64,000 bases of DNA from positions 124,001 to 188,000 of the forward strand of contig NZ_OMOJ01000005.1 of assembly GCF_900302505.1 (NCBI RefSeq), written 5' to 3'. Every line of letters begins with the position of its first letter. The first letter of the stretch is position 1. The notes beneath the pieces were generated by a model that did no database searches, was not told the DNA's origin, and worked only from the letters and a program-made list of their open reading frames with translations. Shown piece after piece: positions 57,764 to 64,000 of this stretch. The DNA comes from Pseudoprimorskyibacter insulae. GTDB lineage: Bacteria; Pseudomonadota; Alphaproteobacteria; Rhodobacterales; Rhodobacteraceae. The position numbers and the translations under genes are program-made.

Positions 57764-58943
57764 CGGCCATGCTCCCGGTCAGGGGCGGCAGGCCCAGCAG
57801 CCCGCGCTTTTCAGCATCCGTCAGAAAGCCCGCATCCGAAACGCGCCGCCATTGCGCGTCACGCTCCGAACTCAGGGCGGGCACTTGGTCCAGATCGGGG
57901 CGCAGCTCCAGCGCCTCACCCGAAAAGCGCCCAAGCCAGGCCGCAATCGCTGTGGCGACGCGAGTCACCAGTGGCAGCACCGTTAGGCGATAAAACGCAC
58001 GGTTGGCCTCTTGGTAATTGGCATAGGTCGCCTCGCCGGGAATCCCCAGCAGCATGGGCGGCACGCCAAAGGCGATGGCAATCTCACGCGCGGCGGCATC
58101 CTTGGTCTTGTGGAACTCCATGTCCGACGGGCTGAAACCCATCGGCTTCCAATCCAGCCCCCCTTCCAGCAACATCGGCCGCCCGGCATTGCGCGCGCCC
58201 TGATGATAAGTCTCCATTTCATGGCTCAAACGCTCAAATTGCTCAGCGCTCATGCTGCCCGACCCATCGGCACCCTTATAGACAATGGCCCCGGACGGAC
58301 GCGCCGCATTGTCCAGCAAGCCCTTGCTCCAGCGGCTGGCGCTGTTGTGCACATCCACCGCCCGCGCCGCCGCCTGAAGCGGCGACAGGCCGTAGTGATC
58401 GTCCTGTGGGTGGAACATGCGGATATGGCAGATCGGCGGCAGAGGCCCCGTCATGTCAAACCGATGCTTGCGCCCGCCCACGGCATATTCATAGGCAACC
58501 GGCCACCCATCGGCCCCAGGCACAATGCGCATCCGATCGGATCGCAGCACATGCAACTCAAGCGGCATAGCGTCCGTGCCGACCGCCTCCAAATAGGCGT
58601 CACCCGACAACAAAAGCTGACCAAACAGCGCTTCCAGCAATTCGGCCCGCCCCTGCGCCGGGTTCGGCGCGGCCAGCAAGGACAGCACGGGGTGCGATTT
58701 GTAGCGCGTGTCGTCGTCTTGCAGAACCAATGGCATGGCAGCCGCCGCCTCAGCAATCAGCTTGACCGCGCGAAACCCAACCGGATTTCCGGTGAACCCC
58801 GCCTTGGTCAGCGACACGGTATCCCGCGCCGTCCAGGCCACCCGGCCTTGCGTGGTATATCCCACCAGAGGCCCGGTGGCGCTGGCTTTGGCCTCGGGGG
58901 CCGGGCCGTTGTCTTGTCGGCGTAGAAACTCGAACACCCGCAT
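57756..58943 (-). CDS. GTA gp3, portal protein
   Basis: A 395-residue HK97-type portal protein: GNPVGFRAVKLIAEAAAAMPL, ELHVLRSDRMRIVPG, YGLSPLQAAARAVDVHN and PPMLLGIPGEATYANYQEANR are strong family signatures. It forms the dodecameric DNA-entry ring. Between it and gp2 are 100 bp without a gene. Confidence 0.94.
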   Translation of the reverse strand: MRVFEFLRRQDNGPAPEAKASATGPLVGYTTQGRVAWTARDTVSLTKAGFTGNPVGFRAVKLIAEAAAAMPLVLQDDDTRYKSHPVLSLLAAPNPAQGRAELLEALFGQLLLSGDAYLEAVGTDAMPLELHVLRSDRMRIVPGADGWPVAYEYAVGGRKHRFDMTGPLPPICHIRMFHPQDDHYGLSPLQAAARAVDVHNSASRWSKGLLDNAARPSGAIVYKGADGSGSMSAEQFERLSHEMETYHQGARNAGRPMLLEGGLDWKPMGFSPSDMEFHKTKDAAAREIAIAFGVPPMLLGIPGEATYANYQEANRAFYRLTVLPLVTRVATAIAAWLGRFSGEALELRPDLDQVPALSSERDAQWRRVSDAGFLTDAEKRGLLGLPPLTGSMADE

Positions 58944-59043
58944 CTCCTCATTCAGTCAGCCGGAGCATCCCGGCGCTTGAGAGGAATTTGCCGTATCAAA
59001 GTTAACAGCCGTTAAGGCCAGCGCCCGCCCCCGCGCAACACCC

Positions 59044-60453
59044 CTAGAGCGACCGAACGCGCGGCCTGCGCCACGCGGCGGCAGGCACCAATAGCGCCTC
59101 GGTCAAAGCCCAGACCAGCGCATCCACCCGGTCGGGGCTGCCTTTGCCCGCAAAGCCCTGCAAGGTCATCGCGCCCATCTGGTCCTCAAGCTCGGACAAC
59201 CCCGGCAAATGCCCGACCCGGCCCTGTTCGTACAGCGCCGCCACCGGCTCGGCCCGCGCCGCCTTGCCGCGCGTGGCCCGCACCTTGGTGACCGGAATCA
59301 ACGGATCGACCTGTCGCAAAACGGTCTCCACCAGATCACCGCCCTGATTGACCTCGGCGACGATCCTGTCGCCGCCCCATCGCTCCATCGCGGCAATCGC
59401 CGCCTCGGCCCAGCCCACGGGGCTCGCCCCCTGCACGCTGGCATCCTCTAACACAACGGCACGCCAATCCTGCGGCGGCCCCTCCATATAGGCCCCGACC
59501 ACGACGATCCCGCAGGCGTCAGACCCAGAATGACCCGTGACCGGCGGATCAATCGCCACCAAGACACGGTCCAGCCCATCCGCCGCCTCGACCCGCGCCG
59601 CCTCGATCAAGGCCGCAGGCCAAAGCGCGCCATCGACCTCAGTCAACAACTCACCGTCCAATTCTTGTCGGCCAAGCCGCGTCCCGGCATAGCGGGCGCG
59701 AACCTCGGCCAAAAACGACTCCGCCAGATTGGCGCGGTTGGCTTCGGTCGGGGCATGGGTCGCTGCCGTAGACGGCAGCTCCAACAAGCGTTTCAGCGCC
59801 CCCACATTGCGCGGTGTCGTCGTCACGCAAACGCGCGGATCTTCCCCGAGGCGCAGCGCGAATTGCAGCATGTCCCACGTGTCCTGCGCCCGCTTCCACT
59901 TGGCCAGTTCATCCACCCAAGCGGCATCGAATTGCGGCCCGCGCAACCCCTCGGGATCATGCGCCGAAAAGGCCATCGCTTCGGCCCCATTCGGCCACAC
60001 CAAACACTTGCGCGTCGCCTGCCACACCGGCCTGCGATCCGGCGGCGAGCAGGCCATAATCCCGCTATCGCCAAAAATCATCACTTCGCGCACCTGATCA
60101 AAGGTCTCGCCCACCAGCGCCACGCGCTTGGCCCGGCCCGCATCCAGCGGCCGCGCGCCTTCGACCATCGATCGCACCCATTCGGCCCCGGCCCGCGTTT
60201 TACCAGCCCCGCGACCGCCCAGAATGACCCAAGACCGCCAATCGCCATCCGGCGGCAACTGGTGCGGCATGGCCCAAAACTCGAACAAAAAAGGGAGAGC
60301 CAGAAGCTCTCCCTCAGTCAGTGTATCCAGGAACTCAGTCCTGATCGTAGCATCGGCGGAGGCGAGCCAATCGGCACCCGACCTCAAATCTGGCTTGCTC
60401 AAGATCGAGCCCGTAGCCTCCGACAATGCCGCATCGTTTGCGACGTTCCGCAT
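59044..60453 (-). CDS. GTA gp2, terminase large subunit
   Basis: DNA-packaging motor of 469 residues. Walker A GGRGAGKT at 79-86, Walker B AAWVDE at 177-182, and the nuclease metal aspartate D302 in AIDPPVTGHSGSD, with a later DRVDALVWAL. All motor and nuclease features are intact. ATG 60453 has GGAGG 8 nt upstream and lies 119 bp inside gp1, in a different frame. Confidence 0.93.
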   Translation of the reverse strand: MRNVANDAALSEATGSILSKPDLRSGADWLASADATIRTEFLDTLTEGELLALPFLFEFWAMPHQLPPDGDWRSWVILGGRGAGKTRAGAEWVRSMVEGARPLDAGRAKRVALVGETFDQVREVMIFGDSGIMACSPPDRRPVWQATRKCLVWPNGAEAMAFSAHDPEGLRGPQFDAAWVDELAKWKRAQDTWDMLQFALRLGEDPRVCVTTTPRNVGALKRLLELPSTAATHAPTEANRANLAESFLAEVRARYAGTRLGRQELDGELLTEVDGALWPAALIEAARVEAADGLDRVLVAIDPPVTGHSGSDACGIVVVGAYMEGPPQDWRAVVLEDASVQGASPVGWAEAAIAAMERWGGDRIVAEVNQGGDLVETVLRQVDPLIPVTKVRATRGKAARAEPVAALYEQGRVGHLPGLSELEDQMGAMTLQGFAGKGSPDRVDALVWALTEALLVPAAAWRRPRVRSL

Positions 60454-60664
60454 GTAATTGCGCCTCCGTTTCCCGCGCCGTTTTCAACCAGGCACGCATT
60501 TCAAGAAGTTTCTTTCCCACATCATCCTTTGAGCACCCCTCCCCGGTCCGGACCCGTTGCATCAGGTCGCGTAGTTCAATGGAAATATCCGCCAATTGCT
60601 GCTCACAATCTGCGGCGATGGCCTCCAGCGAAGAAGGCCCCGTATCCGGGGTAATCAAAGTCAT
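60335..60664 (-). CDS. GTA gp1, small terminase-like protein
   Basis: A 109-residue, highly charged helical protein in the position of GTA gp1, shown in Rhodobacter capsulatus to act as small terminase. Helices about 12-40 and 52-80 (QQLADISIELRDLMQRV, LLEMRAWLKTARETEAQL) are followed by a short arginine-rich tail. The 3' 119 bp are shared with gp2 in another frame. First gene of the cluster, 49 bp after the leader hairpin. Confidence 0.82.
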   Translation of the reverse strand: MTLITPDTGPSSLEAIAADCEQQLADISIELRDLMQRVRTGEGCSKDDVGKKLLEMRAWLKTARETEAQLHAERRKRCGIVGGYGLDLEQARFEVGCRLARLRRCYDQD

Positions 60665-60712
60665 GACTGCTCGTTGCCTTTCCCGAGTTTCTCCGTCCGG
60701 GTGAGCGACATG

Positions 60713-60745
60713 AAAAAACGGCCATCGGGTCGCCCCGTGGCCGTT
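60713..60745 (-). terminator. Strong intrinsic terminator/attenuator in the GTA leader
   Basis: On the minus strand: AACGGCCA, CGGG, loop GCGA (a GNRA tetraloop), CCCG, one bulged A, TGGCCGTT, then TTTT. This is a 12-bp stem ending in a T-run, a textbook rho-independent terminator. It lies about 20 nt after the predicted start of transcription and 49 nt before the gp1 ATG. Confidence 0.8.
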
Positions 60746-60771
60746 CAGACATCTCGTCTAGCATGACACAA

Positions 60772-60800
60772 TCTATACGTGCATCCGTTCGGCCTGTCAA
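60772..60800 (-). promoter_or_regulatory. Near-consensus sigma-70 promoter of the GTA cluster
   Basis: On the minus strand TTGACA (60800-60795), 17-bp spacer, TATAGA (60777-60772). The -35 is perfect and the -10 differs in one base. The predicted start is near 60765. In Rhodobacter capsulatus the GTA promoter is activated by GafA, so such a strong core promoter is notable. Confidence 0.75.
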
Positions 60801-60840
60801 GGACACACGCAACGGGACGCACCGTTAACCATCTGGCAAT

Positions 60841-60869
60841 AAAAGAAAAAGCCGGATTAACCCCGGCTT
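60841..60869 (-). terminator. Rho-independent terminator of mltG
   Basis: Stem AAGCCGG/CCGGCTT with a 7-nt loop, followed on the minus strand by TTTTTCTTTT, 5 bp after the mltG stop. It isolates the GTA promoter from the fabF-mltG transcript. Confidence 0.85.
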
Positions 60870-60873
60870 CCCC

Positions 60874-62025
60874 TCAATTCCCTTGATCGGCTTCGATCTT
60901 GCGCCACTTGGCAACGTTGGCGTTATGCTCGGCCAAAGTCTCGGCAAAGGCATGGCCGCCCGTTCCATCTGCCACGAAGAACACATAGTTCGTGTTGGCC
61001 GGATCAAGCGCCGCTTCAATCGAGGCTTTACCGGGGTTGGCGATGGGGGTCGGCGGCAACCCGTCGATCACATAGGTGTTCCAAGGTGTCTCGCGGCGCA
61101 GCTCGCTCTGACGCAGACCGCGGCCCAAAACGCCCTCACCCTTGGTGATGCCATAAATCACCGTCGGGTCCGTTTGCAGGCGCATGCCCCGCTCAAGGCG
61201 GTTCACAAACACGCTGGCCACCTGACGCCGTTCTTCTGCAACGCCGGTTTCCTTCTCGATGATCGAGGCCAAGATCAACGCTTCATCCGGCGTTTGCAGC
61301 GGCAAGCCATCAACACGGTTCGCCCATGCCTCAGACAGAATACGCTCTTGCGACGACTGCATCCGATCAAGGACCGAAGCCACAGTATCCCCCACACGCA
61401 CCTCATAGCTGTCGGGCGCGAGCGAGCCTTCGGCCGGAATGGCATCTGCCGTGCCAGTCAGCACATCAACGGCCTTCAAGCCGTCAACAACGTGCCAGCT
61501 GGTCACGCCTTCGGCCAGTGCAATCCGATACCGCGTGTCGTTCTGCGAACGGACACGGGTGTAATCCTCAGGCACCTCGTCGACACCCGGCACAAACTCG
61601 GCCTTCTCGACAAAGCGCTCCGTCGCCGGATCCAGTTCGCGCACCTGAATGCTCGCCCGGTTGATCCCGATGCGGTAAACCACTTCGGTCCCGCAGGTGC
61701 TGGCCCCGCCGCGCGTGACGATATCCACGATATCGGCCATCGACGCGCCTTCCGGCACCAGATAGCTGCCCGCCTTCAGATCCTGCGTCTTACCCGCGTA
61801 ATCCGCACCCACGCGGAAAATGGCACCGTTCGAAACGGCCCCCTGATCGGCCAGATCATTGGAAACCTTACGGAAGTTCGTCCCGCGCTCCACCTTTACG
61901 CAGATCGCGCCGGTCAATGGCCCCTGCCCGGTGTATTGGTTCTTCGCCCAGATCAGCGCACCGCCGAACAGGAAAACCAGCACCACCAGAAAGGTCAGCG
62001 CATTAGAGGCGATATGACGCCACAT
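60874..62025 (-). CDS. mltG: Endolytic murein transglycosylase MltG
   Basis: Inner-membrane enzyme that cleaves nascent glycan strands. The 383-residue protein has an N-terminal membrane helix (about 6-27), a LysM-like region and the YceG catalytic domain with the glutamate in ASIIEKETGVAEERR, followed by RLQTDPTVIYG and NTYVIDGLPPTPIANPG. ATG at 62025 overlaps the fabF stop by one base; a TTG three bases earlier is not needed. Cotranscribed with fabF. Confidence 0.94.
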   Translation of the reverse strand: MWRHIASNALTFLVVLVFLFGGALIWAKNQYTGQGPLTGAICVKVERGTNFRKVSNDLADQGAVSNGAIFRVGADYAGKTQDLKAGSYLVPEGASMADIVDIVTRGGASTCGTEVVYRIGINRASIQVRELDPATERFVEKAEFVPGVDEVPEDYTRVRSQNDTRYRIALAEGVTSWHVVDGLKAVDVLTGTADAIPAEGSLAPDSYEVRVGDTVASVLDRMQSSQERILSEAWANRVDGLPLQTPDEALILASIIEKETGVAEERRQVASVFVNRLERGMRLQTDPTVIYGITKGEGVLGRGLRQSELRRETPWNTYVIDGLPPTPIANPGKASIEAALDPANTNYVFFVADGTGGHAFAETLAEHNANVAKWRKIEADQGN

Positions 62026-63284
62026 CAATCGACCTTTCCAAAGATCACACTGGCATTGGTCCCGCCAAAGCCAAAGCTGTTGGACAGCGCATAGTCGATC
62101 TTGCGTTCGCGCTTGGCATTGGGTGCCAGATCAAGCGACGTTTCCACCGCAGGCGTATCAAGGTTGATCGTCGGCGGTGCCACCTGATCGCGAATCGCCA
62201 GGATCGAGAAGATCGCCTCAATCGCGCCGGCCGCGCCCAGCAGGTGACCGGTCATCGATTTGGTCGAGGACATGGTCGCCGTTTTCGCTGCATCGCCCAG
62301 CAACCGCTCAACCGCGCCAAGCTCAATCGTATCGGCCATGGTCGAGGTGCCATGCGCGTTGATGTAATCAATCTGACCCGCCGTGATGCCCGCGCGGTTC
62401 AGCGCTGCGGTCATCGACCGGAACCCGCCATCGCCATCTTCGGACGGCGCGGTGATGTGATAGGCATCGCCCGACAGGCCATAGCCACAAACCTCGGCAT
62501 AGATCTTGGCGCCGCGCGCCATGGCGTGATCGTAGTCCTCAAGAACCACAACGCCCGCGCCCTCGCCCATGACAAACCCATCACGGTCCGCATCATAGGG
62601 GCGGCTGGCCGATTTCGGATCATCGCCGCGCTTGGTCGACAGAGCCTTGCACGCGTTAAAGCCTGCAATCCCGATCTCAGAAATCGCCGCTTCCGCGCCA
62701 CCCGCAACCATCACATCGGCATCGCCAATGGCAATCAAACGGGCCGCATCGCCAATCGCATGCGCACCGGTCGAACAGGCGGTCACGACCGCATGGTTCG
62801 GCCCCTTGAAGCCAAAACGGATAGACACCTGACCCGAGATCAGGTTGATCAAAGCGCCCGGAATAAAGAACGGCGACACACGGCGCGGGCCCTTTTCCTT
62901 GATCAGGATCGCTGTCTCGGCGATCGAGTTCAGACCGCCAATGCCCGATCCGATCATAACGCCGGTGCGCAAACGACTTTCTTCATCCTCGGGCTTCCAG
63001 CCCGCGTCGGTGACAGCCTGCTCAGCCGCGGCAATCCCATACAGGATAAAATCATCCACCTTGCGGCGCTCTTTCGGGGCCATCCAGTCATCGGAATTGA
63101 ACGTCCCATCCGTGCCGTCGCCATGCGGCACTTCGCAGGCATAGGTGGTTGCCAAATGGCTGGCGTCGAACCGGGTGATGGTTCCAGCACCAGATTGCCC
63201 GTCCAGAATACGTTTCCAGGTTTCCTCGACCCCGCAGGCCAGAGGGGTGACCAGTCCAAGACCTGTGACCACAACGCGACGCAT
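62025..63284 (-). CDS. fabF: 3-oxoacyl-ACP synthase II (FabF)
   Basis: Condensing enzyme of fatty acid elongation. The 419-residue protein has the Cys-His-His triad: C170 in VTACSTGAHAIG, H311 in NAHGTSTMADT and H347 in SMTGHLLGAAG. ATG 63284 (MRRVVVTGLG) is the standard start; AAGGG precedes it. An in-frame ATG at 63308 is less likely. It follows acpP by 343 bp that include a terminator. Confidence 0.96.
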   Translation of the reverse strand: MRRVVVTGLGLVTPLACGVEETWKRILDGQSGAGTITRFDASHLATTYACEVPHGDGTDGTFNSDDWMAPKERRKVDDFILYGIAAAEQAVTDAGWKPEDEESRLRTGVMIGSGIGGLNSIAETAILIKEKGPRRVSPFFIPGALINLISGQVSIRFGFKGPNHAVVTACSTGAHAIGDAARLIAIGDADVMVAGGAEAAISEIGIAGFNACKALSTKRGDDPKSASRPYDADRDGFVMGEGAGVVVLEDYDHAMARGAKIYAEVCGYGLSGDAYHITAPSEDGDGGFRSMTAALNRAGITAGQIDYINAHGTSTMADTIELGAVERLLGDAAKTATMSSTKSMTGHLLGAAGAIEAIFSILAIRDQVAPPTINLDTPAVETSLDLAPNAKRERKIDYALSNSFGFGGTNASVIFGKVD

Positions 63285-63576
63285 ACTGCTGCCCTTCCTC
63301 GGTTTCATTCTGTGCTGCTCTTACCCCGCGACAGGCCCAAGGGGCAAGAGGGCGAGGCACCGAGGCATCCACAAACCGGGCGCAACCTGCGCCAGTTTCG
63401 GCCCGCGCCCCTGCTTCTTCTCTTTCCAAATACGCAAATTTTCGCCGCCTGCCGCCTTCCAGCGACCGGGCGAAAGGCCATCCCCAGCCACCCGCGCCGG
63501 GGCGAGCGCGGCCGGAACGGTCGCGCTCGCCCCCTCGGGCGACGCAGGCAAAGCCTGCGGCGCAATACCTCAAACG
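63285..63576. other. acpP-fabF intergenic region without a gene
   Basis: GC-rich stretch with no supported gene. A degenerate head of the intergenic repeat family (CTTCTTCTCTTTCCAAATACG, in part) lies near 63414-63434, and a small hairpin GCAGGC-AAA-GCCTGC is at 63544-63558. The fabF promoter should be here, but I could not single one out. Confidence 0.5.
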
Positions 63577-63602
63577 CAAAACGGCGCCCCTAGGGGCGCC
63601 GT
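63577..63602 (-). terminator. Rho-independent terminator of acpP
   Basis: A perfect 22-bp palindrome (arm ACGGCGCCCCT, 63581-63602) followed on the minus strand by TTTT, 26 bp after the acpP stop. Confidence 0.8.
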
Positions 63603-63627
63603 CCGAATTTCGCGATACTCGCAGAAA

Positions 63628-63861
63628 TTACTGAGCTTCGGTGATGAACTTAACTGCGTCACCAAAGGTCTGGATGGTTTCGGCCGCGTCGTCCGGGATC
63701 TCGATGCCGAACTCTTCTTCGAAAGCCATCACCAGCTCAACGGTGTCCAGGCTGTCTGCGCCCAGATCGTCGATGAACGAGGCGTTTTCAACAACCTTGT
63801 CCTCTTCAACACCCAGGTGCTCAACCACAATTTTCTTCACGCGATCTGCGACGTCGCTCAT
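63628..63861 (-). CDS. acpP: Acyl carrier protein
   Basis: A 77-residue acidic carrier. Ser37 in [13 protein letters not shown] receives the phosphopantetheine arm. Length and composition match AcpP of fatty acid synthesis. GGAAGAG precedes the ATG. fabF follows downstream; fabG/fabD would be expected upstream, to the right of the window. The remaining 139 bp to the edge hold only its leader. Confidence 0.97.
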   Translation of the reverse strand: MSDVADRVKKIVVEHLGVEEDKVVENASFIDDLGADSLDTVELVMAFEEEFGIEIPDDAAETIQTFGDAVKFITEAQ

Positions 63862-64000
63862 ATCTCTTCCTCACAGTTGCCTCGGGCCGCTCGACCCGGT
63901 TCTTGCCCTCGCCCCAGCCGAGAGGCGTTCTAGATGCCCCTAAGGGCGGCTCTTTGCCCCAGTACGGGGGGCTGACCAATCAACGTCACCGACGCCCAGA

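Noticed and set aside
59002-59015. TTAA-N6-TTAA between GTA gp3 and gp2 as a CtrA site
   Set aside because: Spacing is 6, not 7, and a site between these genes would not control the cluster start.
60603-60764. 53-codon minus-strand frame starting near the predicted GTA transcription start
   Set aside because: Not listed as a gene because it overlaps the terminator hairpin and gp1 in another frame and shows no family likeness; kept only as a possible leader peptide in the attenuator finding.

Overview
The window looks like chromosome of a high-GC marine alphaproteobacterium of the Rhodobacterales (Roseobacter/Rhodobacter group). The evidence is a complete RcGTA-type gene transfer agent cluster lying between mltG-fabF-acpP and cysE, a CtrA/SciP pair, an aglEFG sugar-uptake locus, pyruvate dehydrogenase with a lipoyl domain fused to E1 beta, and CceR/PckR-type operators in front of eno and zwf. 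I found no rRNA, tRNA, CRISPR array or insertion sequence. The genus cannot be fixed from sequence reading alone.

Layout. 0-6.3 kb: alpha-glucoside uptake and use. aglE-aglF-aglG (transporter, minus strand) face aglR-bgl-glk (regulator, GH1 glucosidase, glucokinase, plus strand), with two AAAGCGCTTT palindromes in the divergent control region. 6.3-9.5 kb: selenium genes mnmH (selU) and a selD fused to an NADH-dehydrogenase-like oxidoreductase. 9.6-14.9 kb: an EamA exporter, enolase, a secreted protein of unknown function, an alpha/beta hydrolase, a DUF985 cupin and a DUF1097 membrane protein. 15.0-18.7 kb: zwf-pgl-pgi operon. 18.9-25.7 kb: radical SAM protein, anmK, tyrS, a GNAT/FemAB-like protein, a DUF3179 protein, a PaaI thioesterase and an enoyl-CoA hydratase. 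25.7-30.6 kb: trmFO, a Pmp3-like peptide, gluQ, hisI, an IscU/NifU-like scaffold and a soluble chemoreceptor. 30.6-36.3 kb (minus strand): sciP, ctrA, ligA, recG, then a 40-residue membrane peptide behind a LexA-type box. 36.5-46.7 kb: mnmA, two cyclophilins, pgk, a CPT-like kinase, ftsB, pdhA-pdhB-pdhC and cysE. 46.8-60.7 kb: GTA genes gp15 back to gp1 (minus strand). 60.9-63.9 kb: mltG, fabF, acpP.

How the parts connect. Sugars taken up by Agl are hydrolysed by the glucosidase, phosphorylated by Glk and passed through Zwf-Pgl (Entner-Doudoroff/pentose phosphate) and Pgi, then Pgk and Eno to pyruvate dehydrogenase. Matching palindromes before eno and zwf suggest shared control by a CceR/PckR-type LacI protein. 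CtrA is known to control GTA expression in relatives, and its inhibitor homologue SciP sits directly upstream, so regulators and a likely target occur within 25 kb.

The most notable unexplained items are: (1) the 40-residue membrane peptide with a GTTC-N7-GTTC box, a candidate SOS-induced small protein; (2) a near-consensus promoter followed at once by a strong intrinsic terminator in the GTA leader; (3) a Shine-Dalgarno-sequestering hairpin before a secreted protein that starts with TTG; (4) a dispersed family of intergenic hairpin repeats, two copies of which bracket a kinase gene almost exactly. All calls come from reading the sequence and recognising families; no database search was run.
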